Assembly (NCBI GenBank): GCA_020718265.1
Contig: DYSM01000009.1
Span: forward strand, 1-23,735
Length of the DNA: 23,735 nucleotides
From: Draconibacterium orientale
GTDB lineage: Bacteria; Bacteroidota; Bacteroidia; Bacteroidales; JAADGE01
Direction: 5' to 3'
Part shown: piece after piece, positions 22,914-23,735 of the stretch
Numbering within the stretch: position 1 is the first letter of the stretch
Layout of the letters: each line of letters opens with the position of its first letter
The notes under the pieces: generated by a model
Databases searched by the model: none
What the model was told of the DNA's origin: nothing
What the model saw: the letters and a program-made list of their open reading frames with translations, nothing else
Translations under genes and position numbers: made by a program

Positions 22914-23735
22914 TCAATCAATCCGGAATTGTTCAATTTTTACGTTTTTCCCGCCCGCAACCTTCGCAAAATACAATCCTTTACTCAAATTCGGGGTGAT
23001 AGTGTGTAAACCTTTTCCGAAGATTTGAGTTTCGTAAACCGCTTGTCCGAGTGCGTTGTAAAGCGTGAGCGTGTGCGAATTTTCGCTCGTTGTGCGCACG
23101 TAAACTGCTTTGCCTGAGGCGTATATGCTGACACTTTGCGTTTCGTTTTGTGCATTTTCAATGCCGACCGTCGAACGATTCAGCAGAATTTGAAAACGCT
23201 CCGAGGCATCCGACGGGCTTGCGGTAAATGCGTAGCTCGGTGTTTGTCTCAAATCTGTAAGCGTTTGACTTTGAATATCTTTCAAATGCACGGAATAACT
23301 GCCGCTTTGTATAAATTCAGACATCTTGAGTTGATAATCGCCGTCTGATGAAATTTGAATATTTAACGGAACAACAACTTCATTTTCAGGATATTGAACA
23401 AACTGAATTGCCAATTTATCGGCTTCGTTATCAAGTGTATAAATTTGCGGAATTTCTGTATTCAGACTGAATAATTTGAACGCATCTTTGCTGGATTCAA
23501 AGGATTGATTTGCACTGAGTTCGGCTGTAATTACCATTTCATCCGCATAGCCGAAACCGGAAAGTTGCAAGCGAATCAGGTCGGTTGCCAAGCGTTGAGG
23601 TGTTTGTTGCGGAATTAAGCCCAAAATGTTGTGGAATTTAGCCGTGTTTCCGAGTTCGATGGTCGGGTTTACTGCTGATATTGAGGATTTTACAAAGAAA
23701 CCTTGTGCCGGGTTCATAAACGCGCTTCCGCCGTT
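22914..23735 (-). CDS. C-terminal part of a T9SS-exported protein (type A sorting domain)
   Basis: Partial: the frame stays open through the window edge, reading NGGSAF before the internal Met at 23717, so the true start is outside. At least 273 residues are present. The last 75 or so form a type A C-terminal sorting domain: VSIYASGKAVYVR, LTLYNALGQAVYETQI, a glycine-rich turn, LSKGLYFAKV and a final KIEQF strand. This domain is recognised by the type IX secretion machinery, cleaved at the outer membrane, and the protein released or fixed to the surface. Upstream sequence (GFFVK..., then beta-rich repeats) is typical of large surface adhesin-like proteins, and no enzyme motif is visible. It directly supports T9SS in this organism. 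A clear terminator follows. Confidence 0.88.
   Translation of the reverse strand, partial: NGGSAFMNPAQGFFVKSSISAVNPTIELGNTAKFHNILGLIPQQTPQRLATDLIRLQLSGFGYADEMVITAELSANQSFESSKDAFKLFSLNTEIPQIYTLDNEADKLAIQFVQYPENEVVVPLNIQISSDGDYQLKMSEFIQSGSYSVHLKDIQSQTLTDLRQTPSYAFTASPSDASERFQILLNRSTVGIENAQNETQSVSIYASGKAVYVRTTSENSHTLTLYNALGQAVYETQIFGKGLHTITPNLSKGLYFAKVAGGKNVKIEQFRID

Overview
The window looks like chromosomal DNA from a Bacteroidota (Bacteroidetes) bacterium, probably Bacteroidales or a relative. It is moderately AT-rich. Several genes are preceded by the Bacteroidota -7 promoter box TAnnTTTG and almost none by a Shine-Dalgarno sequence. One protein ends in a type IX secretion (T9SS) sorting domain, and two large envelope proteins have the TPR / beta-propeller / CRD / OmpA layout of the T9SS factor PorE. 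A tRNA-Pro(UGG) is present. I see no CRISPR array, prophage, plasmid origin or rRNA.

Layout. 101-1899: an unrecognised 370-aa protein, convergent with an O-methyltransferase. 2036-7041: a two-gene operon of PorE-like paralogues; the first carries an extra degenerate OmpA domain and a possible SPOR-like tail. 7045-8718: a membrane-anchored GAF-domain protein, tail to tail with the operon. 8887-10632: a decayed mobile zone holding an 84-bp inverted-repeat element, an N-terminally truncated and frameshifted MFS exporter, a 54-codon stump resembling a PD-(D/E)XK nuclease start (its promoter intact), an IS200/IS605-type Y1 transposase, and three REP-like hairpins with an identical GACGGCAGTC core. 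10633-14229: a 1198-aa flavin/iron-sulfur fusion whose formate-dehydrogenase-like C-terminal half has lost every [4Fe-4S] ligand and the catalytic Cys/Sec, and which contains an in-frame 35-bp perfect palindrome. 14281-14742: a small antitoxin-like gene and a frameshifted DUF2442 remnant.

14709-21322 is a minus-strand block, in order of transcription: secreted alpha/beta-hydrolase, SGNH-type hydrolase, DUF4143 AAA ATPase, MBOAT O-acyltransferase, DEAD-box RNA helicase, small secreted protein. The SGNH and MBOAT genes resemble a polysaccharide O-acetylation pair, but the ATPase, with its own promoter and nested palindromes, separates them. 21457-22629 encodes a DUF4105 membrane protein, a candidate lipoprotein N-acyltransferase (Lnb). 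It is followed by tRNA-Pro with a strong terminator, and by the C-terminal part of a T9SS-exported protein running off the right edge.

The strongest themes are cell-envelope biogenesis (PorE-like pair, T9SS cargo, O-acylation, Lnb-like enzyme) and an unusual redox fusion beside a REP/transposase scar. No complete new defence or mobile system is evident. The most unusual items are the pseudo-formate-dehydrogenase fusion, the double-OmpA protein, the palindrome embedded in coding sequence, and the promoters that nearly touch start codons.
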